Assembly (NCBI RefSeq): GCF_017875735.1
Contig: NZ_JAGGMZ010000001.1
Location: 3,658,001-3,722,000, forward strand
From: Arthrobacter sp. CAN_C5
GTDB taxonomy: Bacteria > Actinomycetota > Actinomycetes > Actinomycetales > Micrococcaceae
Length of the DNA stretch: 64,000 nucleotides
Direction of reading: 5' to 3'
In this document: piece by piece, positions 43,557 through 51,719 of the stretch
How positions within the stretch are numbered: position 1 is the stretch's first letter
How the letters are laid out: every line of letters starts with the position of its first letter
Notes under the pieces: generated by a model
Told to the model about the DNA's origin: nothing
Database searches by the model: none
The model's input: only the letters and a program-made list of their open reading frames with translations
Program-made: the position numbers and the translations under genes

Positions 43557-44173
43557 CGGACCCGTTCCACCCGGGTGAAACGGGTGCGGGCGCCGGCGCT
43601 GATACTGATCAGCACCGGCGTCTGCCGTCCGACCATCAGGTCGAGGGCTTCGACCAGCTCCGTGACCTCGGTTGCCACCTCATGCGCGGAGACGCCCGGC
43701 CGGGGGAACACCCTCACCTTCAGCGCCGGTTCCCCGCCGAACTCGAAGGTGGTGACGGTGGCGTTCACCAGGTCGCTGCGCTCCTGCAGCGCTGACTTCA
43801 ACGCCTGCTCTGCCACTGAGCCGTTGATGATAATCCGCCCGGCAGCCTCCCCGCCGTCCCCGCCGTCGGCGTAATCCTGCGCCAGGGTTCCCGATCGTCC
43901 GCGACCCTGCGCCGCAACCCAGACCGCCATGAGAATGACCATCAGCAACATCAGCAGCGCGACCACAATCCAGAGCCAGCTGTCCTGCTGACCGGTGAGG
44001 GTGGTTCGTTCGAGAAGCCCATCGATCGACCGGCCCAGATCCGCTGCGGCCGAGTTCCACCAGCGGGCCACGGCAGGGACCACCTGAAGTGCGGTCAGCC
44101 CGCCCACGGCCATGAGCATGGCGCCAAGCAACCCCAACATCACCCGGTTCAGCATCCGCGGTGTGTTATTCAC
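43553..44173 (-). CDS. AmaP-like Asp23 membrane anchor protein
   Basis: A 206-residue protein with two membrane helices (about residues 10-30 and 67-86: VMLGLLGAMLMAVGGLTALQVV, WLWIVVALLMLLMVILMAVW) and a cytoplasmic C-terminal domain (about 110-206) resembling alkaline-shock response anchor AmaP. IIINGSVAEQALKSALQERSDLVNATVTTFEFGGEPALKVRVFPRPGVSAHEV is the family region. It would tether the Asp23 protein from the same operon to the membrane. It is the last gene of the operon; the GTG/ATG overlap with the preceding gene is four bases. Confidence 0.75.
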   Translation of the reverse strand: MNNTPRMLNRVMLGLLGAMLMAVGGLTALQVVPAVARWWNSAAADLGRSIDGLLERTTLTGQQDSWLWIVVALLMLLMVILMAVWVAAQGRGRSGTLAQDYADGGDGGEAAGRIIINGSVAEQALKSALQERSDLVNATVTTFEFGGEPALKVRVFPRPGVSAHEVATEVTELVEALDLMVGRQTPVLISISAGARTRFTRVERVR

Positions 44174-44757
44174 TGGCCGATCACCCCCGACGGCGCGGCT
44201 GCCACCCGGACGACTGGCAGCGGTTCAACGGACGTCTTCCGCAGTTCGTCCTCGACGACACCGCGAACACCCTCGACGTCGACGGGTACGCCGGACGTGG
44301 GGCGCACCTGCACCTCGACGGCGCGGCGTCCCACTGTCACCATCACCTGGTCTCCTGTTACGCCGGCGGCCACCCGCGCGCGGCGGGCCAGGGCCGACGC
44401 GAGCACTTCGGCGTCCACCATGATAGCGGTGCGCGGGTTGGGAATGGTGTGACGGGCCCGGCGTCCGGGGAGCACAGCGTTGAGGAAGAACAGCAGCCCG
44501 ACGACGAATACCAGCAGTCCGGCGCCGACCAGCGGTGCCGCCGCAACGTTGTCGGAGAGGCTGCCCAGCCATCCGGCCGCCCGATCCGGGCCGACCAGCC
44601 ACGGGTTTTGCCCGGTGGCCTTCAAGGCGGCCTCGAACATCACGTAAAGGCAGAATGCGGAAATGAGGACCGCCGCCGCGATAGAGGGTGCAGCGCGTGA
44701 GGAGTGTAGCTCACGGCGCACCGCCCGCTGGGTCAGCTGCGTCATCCGTTCGCTCAC
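44170..44757 (-). CDS. DUF6286-like membrane protein of the Asp23 operon
   Basis: A 195-residue protein with two hydrophobic helices (about 25-48, AAPSIAAAVLISAFCLYVMFEAAL, and 76-95, LVGAGLLVFVVGLLFFLNAVL) and a C-terminal soluble domain whose pattern (AIMVDAEVLASALARRARVAAGV, VMVTVGRRAVEVQVRPTSGVPVD) resembles the DUF6286 / Asp23-linked family. It overlaps both neighbours by four bases, so all operon products are made together. The function is unknown beyond the association with cell-envelope stress proteins. Confidence 0.72.
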   Translation of the reverse strand: MSERMTQLTQRAVRRELHSSRAAPSIAAAVLISAFCLYVMFEAALKATGQNPWLVGPDRAAGWLGSLSDNVAAAPLVGAGLLVFVVGLLFFLNAVLPGRRARHTIPNPRTAIMVDAEVLASALARRARVAAGVTGDQVMVTVGRRAVEVQVRPTSGVPVDVEGVRGVVEDELRKTSVEPLPVVRVAAAPSGVIGQ

Positions 44758-45119
44758 CTGGTGCGTCCCCCTTCAATCAGCTTGATACCGGTGATGCGGA
44801 TATCGACCCTGCTGAGCCGTGAACCACTCAAGTGTGCAACTCGCTGGAGGATGAGCGCCTTCGCGGCGTGCGTGCGGTCCCAGATCGATCCGCCGATACC
44901 ACTGATCAGGGAGGGCTCGCGGGCGGCACGGGTCAGTGAGGGCACGCCAATCGGCAGCGACAGGCGGAGTGCCAGCAGACCCCGGTCGTCGGACCAGCTT
45001 GCCTTGATCTGTTGCGCCGGTACGCCAAAGACGTCGGCGGCAACGGCTTGGGCGGTACTGGTCAGGGCCTGTGTACTGATCCGGTTATGTCCCGCAAATT
45101 CCGAGGGTGCGCCGCTCAC
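44754..45119 (-). CDS. Short Asp23-like protein of the envelope operon
   Basis: A 121-residue soluble protein. The middle part (LLALRLSLPIGVPSLTRAA, IWDRTHAAKALILQRVAHLSGSRLSRVDIRITGIKLI) has the strand-helix-strand pattern of Asp23/Gls24 proteins. I could not confirm the family by eye. It overlaps both neighbouring genes by four bases. It probably works in the same membrane-associated complex. Confidence 0.62.
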   Translation of the reverse strand: MSGAPSEFAGHNRISTQALTSTAQAVAADVFGVPAQQIKASWSDDRGLLALRLSLPIGVPSLTRAAREPSLISGIGGSIWDRTHAAKALILQRVAHLSGSRLSRVDIRITGIKLIEGGRTR

Positions 45120-45310
45120 GAGGACGAGCGGCGGCCTGTGAGCGCGTCACGGACGCTACCCAGATCCAGCTTGCCTTCAGCGACCCGACCGAGCAGGGCC
45201 CCGACGGCTAGGAACAAGGTCATCAGGAGGAAGCCCCAGAACCCGAAGATCAGGGCGGTGAAGGCGAGGATGGCGCCGATCGCTATGCCAACTGCTGTGG
45301 GAGTCATCAT
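45116..45310 (-). CDS. DUF2273 small membrane protein
   Basis: A 64-residue protein with two adjoining membrane helices (about 4-22 and 24-41: AVGIAIGAILAFTALIFGFWGFLLMTLFLAVGALLGRV) and the short basic tail GKLDLGSVRDALTGRR. The GFWGFLLM-LGRVAEG pattern fits DUF2273, a gene that regularly sits with Asp23 family genes. An ATGATG doublet makes the exact start unsure by one codon. The stop overlaps the next start by four bases. Confidence 0.82.
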   Translation of the reverse strand: MMTPTAVGIAIGAILAFTALIFGFWGFLLMTLFLAVGALLGRVAEGKLDLGSVRDALTGRRSSS

Positions 45311-45315
45311 GTGGC

Positions 45316-45813
45316 CTAACCTGCTGTGCGGGATTTGTCGGGGCTTTTGGGATCATTCAAACCCGGGACGTGAACATCGGTAATCTCGACGTTGACCTCG
45401 ATCACCTGTAGCCCCGCCAGCTCCTGCACCCCGTGGTAGACGGCGGCGCGCACCTGGTCGGCAACGCCGGTGAGGGGATGGCCGTATTCAGCCACCAGAA
45501 CGATATCCACGGCAACCTGGGTTTCGCCAACTTCGACCTGCACACCCTGGCTGAGATCGCTGCCGCCGACGGCGTCACGGATGGCGCCGAGCGCCCTGCC
45601 CGTCCCGGTACCGAGGCTGTAGACGCCCGGGACCTTGCGTGCGGCGATAGCTGCGACCTTCGCGACGGCGGGGTCGGCGATGGTGGTTCGTCCGCCGGTC
45701 GCAACCTCATGGTCATTCGCCAGCGCCACCTCGCCCGAGGGTGAGTCATGCGGGAACCTGGGAAGCTCATCCATCGGCCGTCGCTGCGGCGGCGGTGTCC
45801 GTCTCTCATCCAT
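45316..45813 (-). CDS. Asp23/Gls24-family envelope stress protein
   Basis: A 165-residue protein of the alkaline-shock protein family. IADPAVAKVAAIAARKVPGVYSLGTGTGRALGAIRDAVGGSD, VQVEVGETQVAVDIVLVAEYGHPLTGVADQVRAAVYHGVQELAGLQVIEVNVEITDVHVP covers the domain (about 40-150). The N-terminus is proline-rich and charged. It is the first gene in the operon. GAGGA about eight bases before the ATG supports the start. In Firmicutes Asp23 lines the membrane and senses envelope stress; the actinobacterial role is not established. Confidence 0.88.
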   Translation of the reverse strand: MDERRTPPPQRRPMDELPRFPHDSPSGEVALANDHEVATGGRTTIADPAVAKVAAIAARKVPGVYSLGTGTGRALGAIRDAVGGSDLSQGVQVEVGETQVAVDIVLVAEYGHPLTGVADQVRAAVYHGVQELAGLQVIEVNVEITDVHVPGLNDPKSPDKSRTAG

Positions 45814-45897
45814 CAGCTGTCCTCGCCTTTCGTTGTGCTCAGCCTAACGGTTACCCCGCCACGAAGGCACGGTCGCTAGTCGGCGAGTGAAAAGGAA

Positions 45898-46452
45898 CTA
45901 TTTGATGGGCTCGCTGCAGTGCTGGTGGAGCCACTCCTCGATGGGGGCGACGGCGGCCCGGTAGGCGGCTTCGTCGAAGGTTCCACCGGCCTGGGTACTG
46001 GCAGGGACAACGTCCTGCAACCGGTCGAAGTCATCGGTGAGCTCCGGTGGAACCATTGACCGCAGATCGTCGATCTGCTCATGCAACCGGTCGACATTGT
46101 CGCTGTCAGTTCCACCCAGAAGGCTGAGGGGTGCAAGCAGGATCGAGGACACGCCTGCCGCCACGATGACGCAGTCCTTCAGGGTGGTCTCCGGCTGCGT
46201 GGTGTCCGCGGCGCCGGGTGACGGCGAGCCGCTGTCCGCTGGTTCTGACTCCGTTGCCGCGGCTTCGCCGCCGGTGTCCGGTTCGCTGTCCAGGTCCGTC
46301 GCATCGTCGGGCGCGTCGGGAGTGGGTGTCTCAGTGACTATTTCGGGAAGCTCGATCGCTGTTCCGGCGCTGTCGGGCGTTGAGCCGACACACCCGGTGA
46401 GGGAACATGCCAGCGCCAGCACGGCAGCGGCGGCGAAACGCGGTCTCAACAC
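45898..46452 (-). CDS. Putative secreted lipoprotein
   Basis: A 184-residue lipoprotein. The signal peptide ends at LTGC, giving a lipidated Cys at about residue 21. It is followed by a long Thr/Asp/Pro-rich stretch (about 35-85) and a cysteine-containing helical C-terminal part (LKDCVIVAAGVSSILLAPLSLLGG, LHEQIDDLRSMVPPELTDDFDRLQDV, HCSEP) that may have one internal disulfide. GTG is the start, with AGGAG upstream. No domain is recognised. It lies alone between the Asp23 operon and a desaturase terminator. Confidence 0.75.
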   Translation of the reverse strand: MLRPRFAAAAVLALACSLTGCVGSTPDSAGTAIELPEIVTETPTPDAPDDATDLDSEPDTGGEAAATESEPADSGSPSPGAADTTQPETTLKDCVIVAAGVSSILLAPLSLLGGTDSDNVDRLHEQIDDLRSMVPPELTDDFDRLQDVVPASTQAGGTFDEAAYRAAVAPIEEWLHQHCSEPIK

Positions 46453-46512
46453 CCAAGCAACTCCTGATCTTCACGGCTACGAAATGAACATGTCAATGGT
46501 ACTTAACGCACG

Positions 46513-46548
46513 AGCGCCCCGGTCTTCTCCTTGACCGGGGCGCTTTCT
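46513..46548. terminator. Hairpin between lipoprotein and desaturase genes
   Basis: Arms 46513-46524 (AGCGCCCCGGTC) and 46533-46544 pair perfectly with an eight-base loop. On the plus strand TTTCTG follows; on the minus strand there is no T-run. It lies just after the stop of the leftward desaturase gene, so it is probably its terminator. Confidence 0.6.
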
Positions 46549-46558
46549 GGGCGACTGT

Positions 46559-47755
46559 TTAGCTGACGCCCGCTGGTGCGGCTTTTTTCTTCAGTGAGAA
46601 GGGTCCGCTGTCAGGCAGCGCGAGCTTGAACACCTTGGCCCAGGTGGACGCAACCTGCTTGGGCAGCGGTCCGGTGGTGTAGGGCAGTCCGTAGCGGTTG
46701 CAGATTTCCTTGACCTTCACGGCAACCTCCGCGTAGCGGTTGGACGGCAGATCGGGGAAGCAGTGGTGCTCCACCTGGTGCGACAGGTTGCCGGTCATCA
46801 GATGCATGAATTTGGAGCCGGAGATGTTGGCTGACCCAATCATCTGGCGGACGTACCAGTCGCCCCGGGTTTCTCCCTCGACCATTTCCTCGGTGAACGT
46901 GTCGGTGCCTTCAGGGAAGTGCCCGCAGAAAATCACCGCGTGCGCCCAGACGTTGCGGATGGCGTTGGCGGCCAGCGTGCCATACAGCGCCTGCTTGCCG
47001 GAGCCGGTGAGCATGGCGACCGCAGGGGTGGCCGCGTAATCCTTGGTGAACTGTTTGACAGCCTTCACGCCCACGGCCTTGAGGTCGCGGTTCATGGCCT
47101 CCTTGGACTTCAGCCCTTCCTTGAACTCGGGGAGCTCCAGATCGTACAGCGCAATCCCCCATTCGAAGACGGGTGCCAGGATGGCGTTGTACAGCGGGTT
47201 GCCCAGGTTGAAGGGGGTCCACGGCTGATCAGCGTCCATACGCAGCAGGTTGTATCCGACGTCGCGGTCCTTGCCGACCACGTTGGTCCAGCGGTGGTGG
47301 AGGTCGTTGTGGGTGTGCTGCCAGGACCGAGCTGGGGTGACGAAGTCCCATTCCCAGGTGGTGGAGTGGATGTCTGGATCTCGCATCCAGTCCCACTGCC
47401 CGTGGAGGACGTTGTGCCCGATTTCCATGTTTTCGAGGATCTTGGCGACGCTCAGCATCGCCGTGCCAGCCACCCAGGCTGCCTTGTTGCGTCCGACCAA
47501 CAGGGCGGCGCGGCCACCAATCTCCAGCCCGCGCTGCACCTTGATGACCCGGCGAATGTAGGCGGCGTCGGTGGCTCCGCGCTTCGCGAGCACCTCGTCA
47601 CGGACCGCATCCAGCTCGCGACCCAGTTCAGCGACCTGCTCATCGGACAGGTGCGCGGCGGCCGGCGGCCGCACCAGTGGATGCCCAGTTGCGGCGAGCG
47701 CCCCGGGCCGGGTAACTGCAGGCGTGGTCTTGGTGCGTTCAGTCAGTGTGGTCAT
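46559..47755 (-). CDS. Acyl-CoA/fatty-acid desaturase
   Basis: A 398-residue membrane-bound di-iron desaturase that inserts double bonds into acyl chains. The three histidine boxes are HNVLHG (114-119), HTHNDLHH (147-154) and HQVEHH (326-331). Hydrophobic segments lie near 85-105, 190-205 and 265-280. The family pattern is closest to the actinobacterial DesA3-like stearoyl-CoA desaturases. It is downstream of its electron donor, the ferredoxin reductase, with 13 bases between. The start ATG follows GGAGCAGC. Confidence 0.92.
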   Translation of the reverse strand: MTTLTERTKTTPAVTRPGALAATGHPLVRPPAAAHLSDEQVAELGRELDAVRDEVLAKRGATDAAYIRRVIKVQRGLEIGGRAALLVGRNKAAWVAGTAMLSVAKILENMEIGHNVLHGQWDWMRDPDIHSTTWEWDFVTPARSWQHTHNDLHHRWTNVVGKDRDVGYNLLRMDADQPWTPFNLGNPLYNAILAPVFEWGIALYDLELPEFKEGLKSKEAMNRDLKAVGVKAVKQFTKDYAATPAVAMLTGSGKQALYGTLAANAIRNVWAHAVIFCGHFPEGTDTFTEEMVEGETRGDWYVRQMIGSANISGSKFMHLMTGNLSHQVEHHCFPDLPSNRYAEVAVKVKEICNRYGLPYTTGPLPKQVASTWAKVFKLALPDSGPFSLKKKAAPAGVS

Positions 47756-47768
47756 GCGGTGCTGCTCC

Positions 47769-48851
47769 TTAAAGGTCCAGATTGACGGGTCCGGCTGCTG
47801 CCGAAACGCACGTCTGTATTAGTTGGCCGGGTTCCCCATGGACTTCCCCAGTGCGCAGATCACGAACCTGTCCGGCACGCAATGGGGTGAGACAACTGTG
47901 GCAGATGCCCATGCGGCATCCACTGGGCATGAGGACTCCGGCGTCCTCTCCGACGTCGAGAAGTGGTGTATCGCCGTCCGCTTCGACTTCGCGGTCGGAG
48001 GCTTCGAATTGCACGAGTCCCCCATCGTGCCCGTCGCCGCCAGCCAGATTGGTGCTGAACCGCTCGATCGTGAGCGTGCTCCGTTCGGAGGCCGTATGCT
48101 CCGGTGTCAGCTCGGGCTGGGCAGCCCACAGCGCCTCGGCTTCGTCGAGGAACCCTTCGGGGCCGCAGGCGTAGGCCGCACGCTCCCGCCAGTCGGGGCA
48201 GAGCGACTCGAGATCGGCGTCGGACTGGAAGTCGAGCCTGCCCCGCTCGGCGGTGAACAGGTGGGTCACGCGGAGGTTGGAAAACTGGTCGGCCAGTTCG
48301 TTCAGTTCCTCAAGGAACAGACTGTCCGCGGGCGTCCGGGCAGAGTGGATGAGGACGACGTCGGCGTCCGGGCGGCGTGGCACCAGGGTGCGCACCATTG
48401 ACATGACCGGGGTGATGCCGCTTCCTGCGGTGAGCATCAGGAGTGGTCGGGGGTGCTCCGGGAGCACGAACTCACCCTGCGGGGGTGCGAGGAACAGGAT
48501 GTCGCCGGGCTTGGTGTTCCGCACCAGGACACCCGATACCGCCCCGGCGTCGGTCACGGTGATCGCAGGATCTTCTCCTGCTGCGGCGCTGAGCGAATAG
48601 GAGCGCCAGTGGCGGACGCCGTCCAGCTCAACCCCGATGCGGGCCCACTGGCCGGCCTGATGGGCCTTCCATCCCCACCCGGGATGGAAGGCGATGGTGA
48701 CCGAGTCTGGGGTTTCGGACACGACTTTAGTGACCACACCACGCAGCTGACGGCTCGAATACACCGGGTTGAAGAGCGCAAGAACGTCTTCAGCGGTGAG
48801 AGGAGTGGTCAGGACGGATGCGGCGCGAGCCAGTCGACGGAGCCGAATCAT
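47769..48851 (-). CDS. Ferredoxin reductase (FAD, NAD(P) and 2Fe-2S domains)
   Basis: A 360-residue electron-transfer protein. The FAD domain has RSYSLSAA at 83-90, the NAD(P) domain AGSGITPVMSMVR at 142-154, and the C-terminal plant-type 2Fe-2S domain has cysteines at 312, 317, 320 and 348 (CRMGICHSC...C). It should pass electrons from NAD(P)H to the desaturase encoded 13 bases downstream. The ATG start lies only about 10 bases from an inverted repeat that separates it from the divergent PucR-type regulator. Confidence 0.93.
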   Translation of the reverse strand: MIRLRRLARAASVLTTPLTAEDVLALFNPVYSSRQLRGVVTKVVSETPDSVTIAFHPGWGWKAHQAGQWARIGVELDGVRHWRSYSLSAAAGEDPAITVTDAGAVSGVLVRNTKPGDILFLAPPQGEFVLPEHPRPLLMLTAGSGITPVMSMVRTLVPRRPDADVVLIHSARTPADSLFLEELNELADQFSNLRVTHLFTAERGRLDFQSDADLESLCPDWRERAAYACGPEGFLDEAEALWAAQPELTPEHTASERSTLTIERFSTNLAGGDGHDGGLVQFEASDREVEADGDTPLLDVGEDAGVLMPSGCRMGICHSCLTPLRAGQVRDLRTGEVHGEPGQLIQTCVSAAAGPVNLDL

Positions 48852-48860
48852 GCTTTAAGT

Positions 48861-48890
48861 CTAGGAGATGCTCCGTCACACTTCTCCTAG
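48861..48890. promoter_or_regulatory. Perfect inverted repeat between desaturase operon and PucR gene
   Basis: CTAGGAGA (48861-48868) and its exact complement TCTCCTAG (48883-48890) are separated by 14 bases, so the half-site centres lie 22 bases apart, about two turns of the helix on the same face. It lies in the 96-base gap between two divergent genes and is the likely operator of the divergent PucR-family regulator. Confidence 0.65.
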
Positions 48891-48947
48891 CAGGGCATAC
48901 GATTGACCTCTCGAATCTATCCCGTCGAAACAGTTTCTGAGGCACCC

Positions 48948-50150
48948 ATGAGCTCAATGCCCCTCGATGACCCGGCTAACATCGCCCTGGATCCGCCCTG
49001 GCTCGCCCTCCCGGCGGAGATCAGTGGGCTACTCCGACCCCTGATGCCGGGGGTGGTTGAAGCGATCATCGAGGCGGTGCCCCAACTGGTCCCCACCTAT
49101 GCCCGGCCCATCGAGGGCCGGTTCGGGCGGGGGCTCCGCCGAGGGGTAGCCGTCGCACTGGAACGCTTCCTCCAGCTTCCCGGCACCCATCTTCCCGCCC
49201 TGTCGGAGGAGAGCCGCCAGCTGGTGGCGGGCCTGGGCAGTGGCGAATTCCGTCAGGGACGGAGTATGGACGCACTTCTCAGTGCCTATCGGATGGGTGC
49301 CCGGGTCACCTTCCGGGAGATGTCGAGGATCTCCATGAAGGAGAACCTCGGTCTCGATGTGGTGGTGAACCTGGGCGAGTCAATCCTTGCCTATATTGAC
49401 GAGCTATCAGCGGTCAGTGCCGAGGCGTACGCGTTTGAACAGTCCGAACGCGCCGGTGCCGTTGACCGACGGCGAACCGAACTCCTGGAGCTACTCCTCT
49501 TGGGGCAGGCTGATGAGGCGGCGCTGCGGCAGGCGGCGTCGATCGCCGACTGGGCGCTCCCGGCACAGATGACCGTGGTTACCCTCCCCCTTGACCGGGC
49601 GGCGGGATTGCGGAGGCAGCTGGACCCCGGCTCGCTCCTGGTTGAACGGGAAACAGATGCGGTGGTGCTGGTTCCTACCCGGGATACACCATCGACGCGT
49701 CGAGCGTTGTCGAAGGCCCTCCAGGGAAGGTCTGCGGCTGTTGGCCCTGCTGGGGGCTGGGAGCGCGTACCGGATTCGCTGCGGCTGGCGGTCCTCGCCG
49801 CTACGGTCTTCCCGCCGCGGGAAGGGCCCGCTGATCCGCCGGTCTGGGCTGATGAGCACCTCGCCCAGGTGATCCTTGGCGCGGAGCCCACCGCAATCAC
49901 CGAACTTGCCCAGCGCCGCCTGGCCCCACTGGACGGCTTCCGGCCTGCCCAGCGGGAACGGCTGGTGCAGACGCTCCTGTCCTGGTTGAAGCACTGGGGC
50001 CAGCGGGCTCCGATTGCTGCCGAGCTGCAGATCCACCCCCAGACGGTGGGCTACCGGTTGACCCAGTTGAGGGAAGCGTTCGGCGAAGATCTGGAGAACC
50101 CCCAGGTCCGGTTCGAACTGCAGCTGGCATTGAACGCTGGCCGTCGCTGA
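48948..50150 (+). CDS. PucR/CdaR-type transcriptional regulator
   Basis: A 400-residue protein. The end carries the PucR-type helix-turn-helix (LVQTLLSWLKHWGQRAPIAAELQIHPQTVGYRLTQLREAFGEDLENPQVRFELQLAL). The middle is GGDEF-like in fold for this family, and residues about 15-170 form an N-terminal sensing part rich in helices. I chose the ATG at 48948 because GAGG lies six bases before it; a TTG at 48903 would extend it. Divergent from the desaturase operon, it probably controls membrane-lipid desaturation. Confidence 0.85.
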   Translation: MSSMPLDDPANIALDPPWLALPAEISGLLRPLMPGVVEAIIEAVPQLVPTYARPIEGRFGRGLRRGVAVALERFLQLPGTHLPALSEESRQLVAGLGSGEFRQGRSMDALLSAYRMGARVTFREMSRISMKENLGLDVVVNLGESILAYIDELSAVSAEAYAFEQSERAGAVDRRRTELLELLLLGQADEAALRQAASIADWALPAQMTVVTLPLDRAAGLRRQLDPGSLLVERETDAVVLVPTRDTPSTRRALSKALQGRSAAVGPAGGWERVPDSLRLAVLAATVFPPREGPADPPVWADEHLAQVILGAEPTAITELAQRRLAPLDGFRPAQRERLVQTLLSWLKHWGQRAPIAAELQIHPQTVGYRLTQLREAFGEDLENPQVRFELQLALNAGRR

Positions 50151-50300
50151 AGCCAACGAGAGGGCGGAGGGTCAGCGCGGGAACTGTTGGGAACACCGGA
50201 AATAAACTAAGGTTACTTATGAGCTTGGTCGGTATTCGGTGACAATCGGGATCAACCAGCCTTCCACAACCACCTTGGACAATCAGACAGGAGCACCATT

Positions 50301-50681
50301 TTGAAGAACAAACTTGTATTCGTAGCAGGCATGGCCGCAGGCTATGTGCTCGGCTCGCGTGCCGGCAGGGAAAGCTATGAGCAGCTCAAGACCAAAGCCG
50401 ATGAGCTGTGGAACAACCCGAAGGTACAGGAGACGGTCGCAGACACGACCTCGACCCTGAAGAACAAGATGCCCGAGGTGCAGGAGCAGGCTGGCGGCGC
50501 CGTCAAGAAGGCCAGGGAAACCGTCACGGGCGCGCTGCACCGCAGCGACAAGGCGGACGACGCCAAGACCTCACCGTCCGCTGGTTCCGCATCGACGGGC
50601 CCCAGCGGCGGCAACCCGGCCAAGGTCGAGGAAACACCGTTCCAGAACCAGGATGACGACACCCGCCCCAACACCGTCTAG
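50301..50681 (+). CDS. YtxH-like small protein
   Basis: A 126-residue protein with a short N-terminal hydrophobic part (KNKLVFVAGMAAGYVLGSRAGRESYEQLKTKADELWNNPKVQE) typical of the YtxH family, a conserved GYVLGSRAGRE motif and a helical, charged region to about 85. The tail is Ser/Pro/Gly-rich and probably disordered. AGGAG lies six bases before the TTG start. Its function is unknown, though related proteins are stress-associated. A hairpin terminator follows. Confidence 0.75.
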   Translation: MKNKLVFVAGMAAGYVLGSRAGRESYEQLKTKADELWNNPKVQETVADTTSTLKNKMPEVQEQAGGAVKKARETVTGALHRSDKADDAKTSPSAGSASTGPSGGNPAKVEETPFQNQDDDTRPNTV

Positions 50682-50707
50682 GTAGACGTCCTCTGAGTCG
50701 ATTCACC

Positions 50708-50754
50708 GAATGCCCCGCTTTCCGCAGTTGCGGAGGGTGGGGCATTCGCTTTTC
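50708..50754 (+). terminator. Rho-independent terminator after the YtxH-like gene
   Basis: Arms GAATGCCCC (50708-50716) and GGGGCATTC (50739-50747) enclose a nested TCCGC/GCGGA hairpin and are followed by GCTTTTC, a short T-run. Confidence 0.8.
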
Positions 50755-50781
50755 TGTGCCCTGTCGGGTGTGAACCGGATG

Positions 50782-51180
50782 TCAGACCGACGCGAATAAC
50801 TCCACAATGAGCACCGCTGTGGCGTCCGGCTCCTCGTCGACGACGAAGTGCCCGGCTCCCGCTGCCAAAAATGCCTCATGCCGGGGCCATGTCGGGAGAA
50901 AACTTCAGTTGTGGGGGTGGCACCGCGAGGACTACCTGGGCAGAAACGCGGTCGGGGAAGTTCAGGGCGAGCTGGTACGTAGTGATTGCACCCATGTCGT
51001 GGCTCGCCACTTTCACCCGGTCATGACCAAGCGAGTCAAGCAGCGTCAGAACATCCGCTGCGCGCTGCGTCCGCGAGATCGCGCTGAAGGGCAGTTCGAT
51101 CCATCCTTCGCCTCTCAGATCCGGAGCGATCGGCTGGAACCCCGCGCGGGCCAGATGATTCTGATAGGCCGGTTGAAAGG
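50782..51180 (-). pseudogene. Decayed alpha/beta-hydrolase (epoxide hydrolase/haloalkane dehalogenase type)
   Basis: Read on the minus strand, about 100 codons from 51180 leftward match the core of a cytosolic epoxide-hydrolase-type protein: YQNHLARAGFQPIAPDLRGEG, RAADVLTLLDSLGHDRVKVASHDMGA (nucleophile elbow) and LALNFPDRVSAQVVLAVPPP, then an in-frame TGA after DMAPA. In a second frame, HEAFLAAGAGHFVVDEEPDA and AVLIVELFASV continue the usual C-terminal end to a stop at 50782. So the N-terminus is missing, a segment of the middle is lost and a frameshift is present. A terminator borders it on the right. Confidence 0.8.
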
Positions 51181-51192
51181 GCGGTTAAAAAG

Positions 51193-51220
51193 AAAAAACC
51201 CCCGGCTGACCGGGGGTTTT
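51193..51220 (-). terminator. Terminator behind the tRNA cluster
   Basis: On the minus strand, CCCCCGG TCAG CCGGGGG is followed by six T and lies just downstream of tRNA-Phe, so it should end the tRNA transcript. Confidence 0.85.
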
Positions 51221-51223
51221 AGC

Positions 51224-51299
51224 TGGTGGCTCCGACCGGCGTCGATCCGGTGACCTTTCGATTTTCAGTCGAACGCTCTACCAACTGAGCTACAGAGCC
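51224..51299 (-). tRNA. tRNA-Phe (GAA)
   Basis: The minus strand folds as a cloverleaf beginning GGCTCTG and ending with an encoded CCA. The anticodon loop is CTGAAAA with anticodon GAA, the T loop is GATCGACGCC-type and the D arm contains AGCTCAGTTGGTAGAGC. Length is 76 with CCA. Confidence 0.95.
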
Positions 51300-51356
51300 G
51301 TGCAACTATCCTACGACAGTCACCGCGGTCAACCAGCCTAAACTGGCAAACCTGAG

Positions 51357-51430
51357 CGACCCTGACGGGACTTGAACCCGCGACCTCCGCCGTGACAGGG
51401 CGGCGCGCTAACCAACTGCGCTACAGGGCC
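51357..51430 (-). tRNA. tRNA-Asp (GTC)
   Basis: The minus strand folds as a cloverleaf of 74 bases, with acceptor GGCCCTG/CAGGGTC, D arm AGCGCAGTTGGTTAGCGC, anticodon stem CCGCC and loop CTGTCAC (anticodon GTC), and T loop TTCAAGT. CCA is not encoded. Confidence 0.95.
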
Positions 51431-51519
51431 TTGCATTTTTTTACAAGAGCTTCAGCCTACCAGCATCTCTGCCGCTTCCTGACCGTCCCAGTTTTACCCG
51501 ATGACGTTCTGCTCCTGCG

Positions 51520-51592
51520 TACCCCCAACGGGATTCGAACCCGTGCCGCCGCCGTGAAAGGGCGGTGTCCTAGGCCGCTAGACGATGGGGGC
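51520..51592 (-). tRNA. tRNA-Glu (TTC)
   Basis: The minus strand folds as a 73-base cloverleaf: acceptor GCCCCCA/TGGGGGT, anticodon loop CTTTCAC with anticodon TTC, T arm GGGTTCGAATCCC. CCA is not encoded. It is the first gene of the Glu-Asp-Phe cluster. Confidence 0.95.
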
Positions 51593-51719
51593 CTGGACCA
51601 CACGGGGCAAGAAATTTTCCCCTGCTGTGGACCTATAAAACTATAGGGCCTGTGCGGCGATTCCACAAAACGGCGACGGCGGCTGCCCGCTGCGGCCATC
51701 CGGCGGCGGCAGTACAGTC

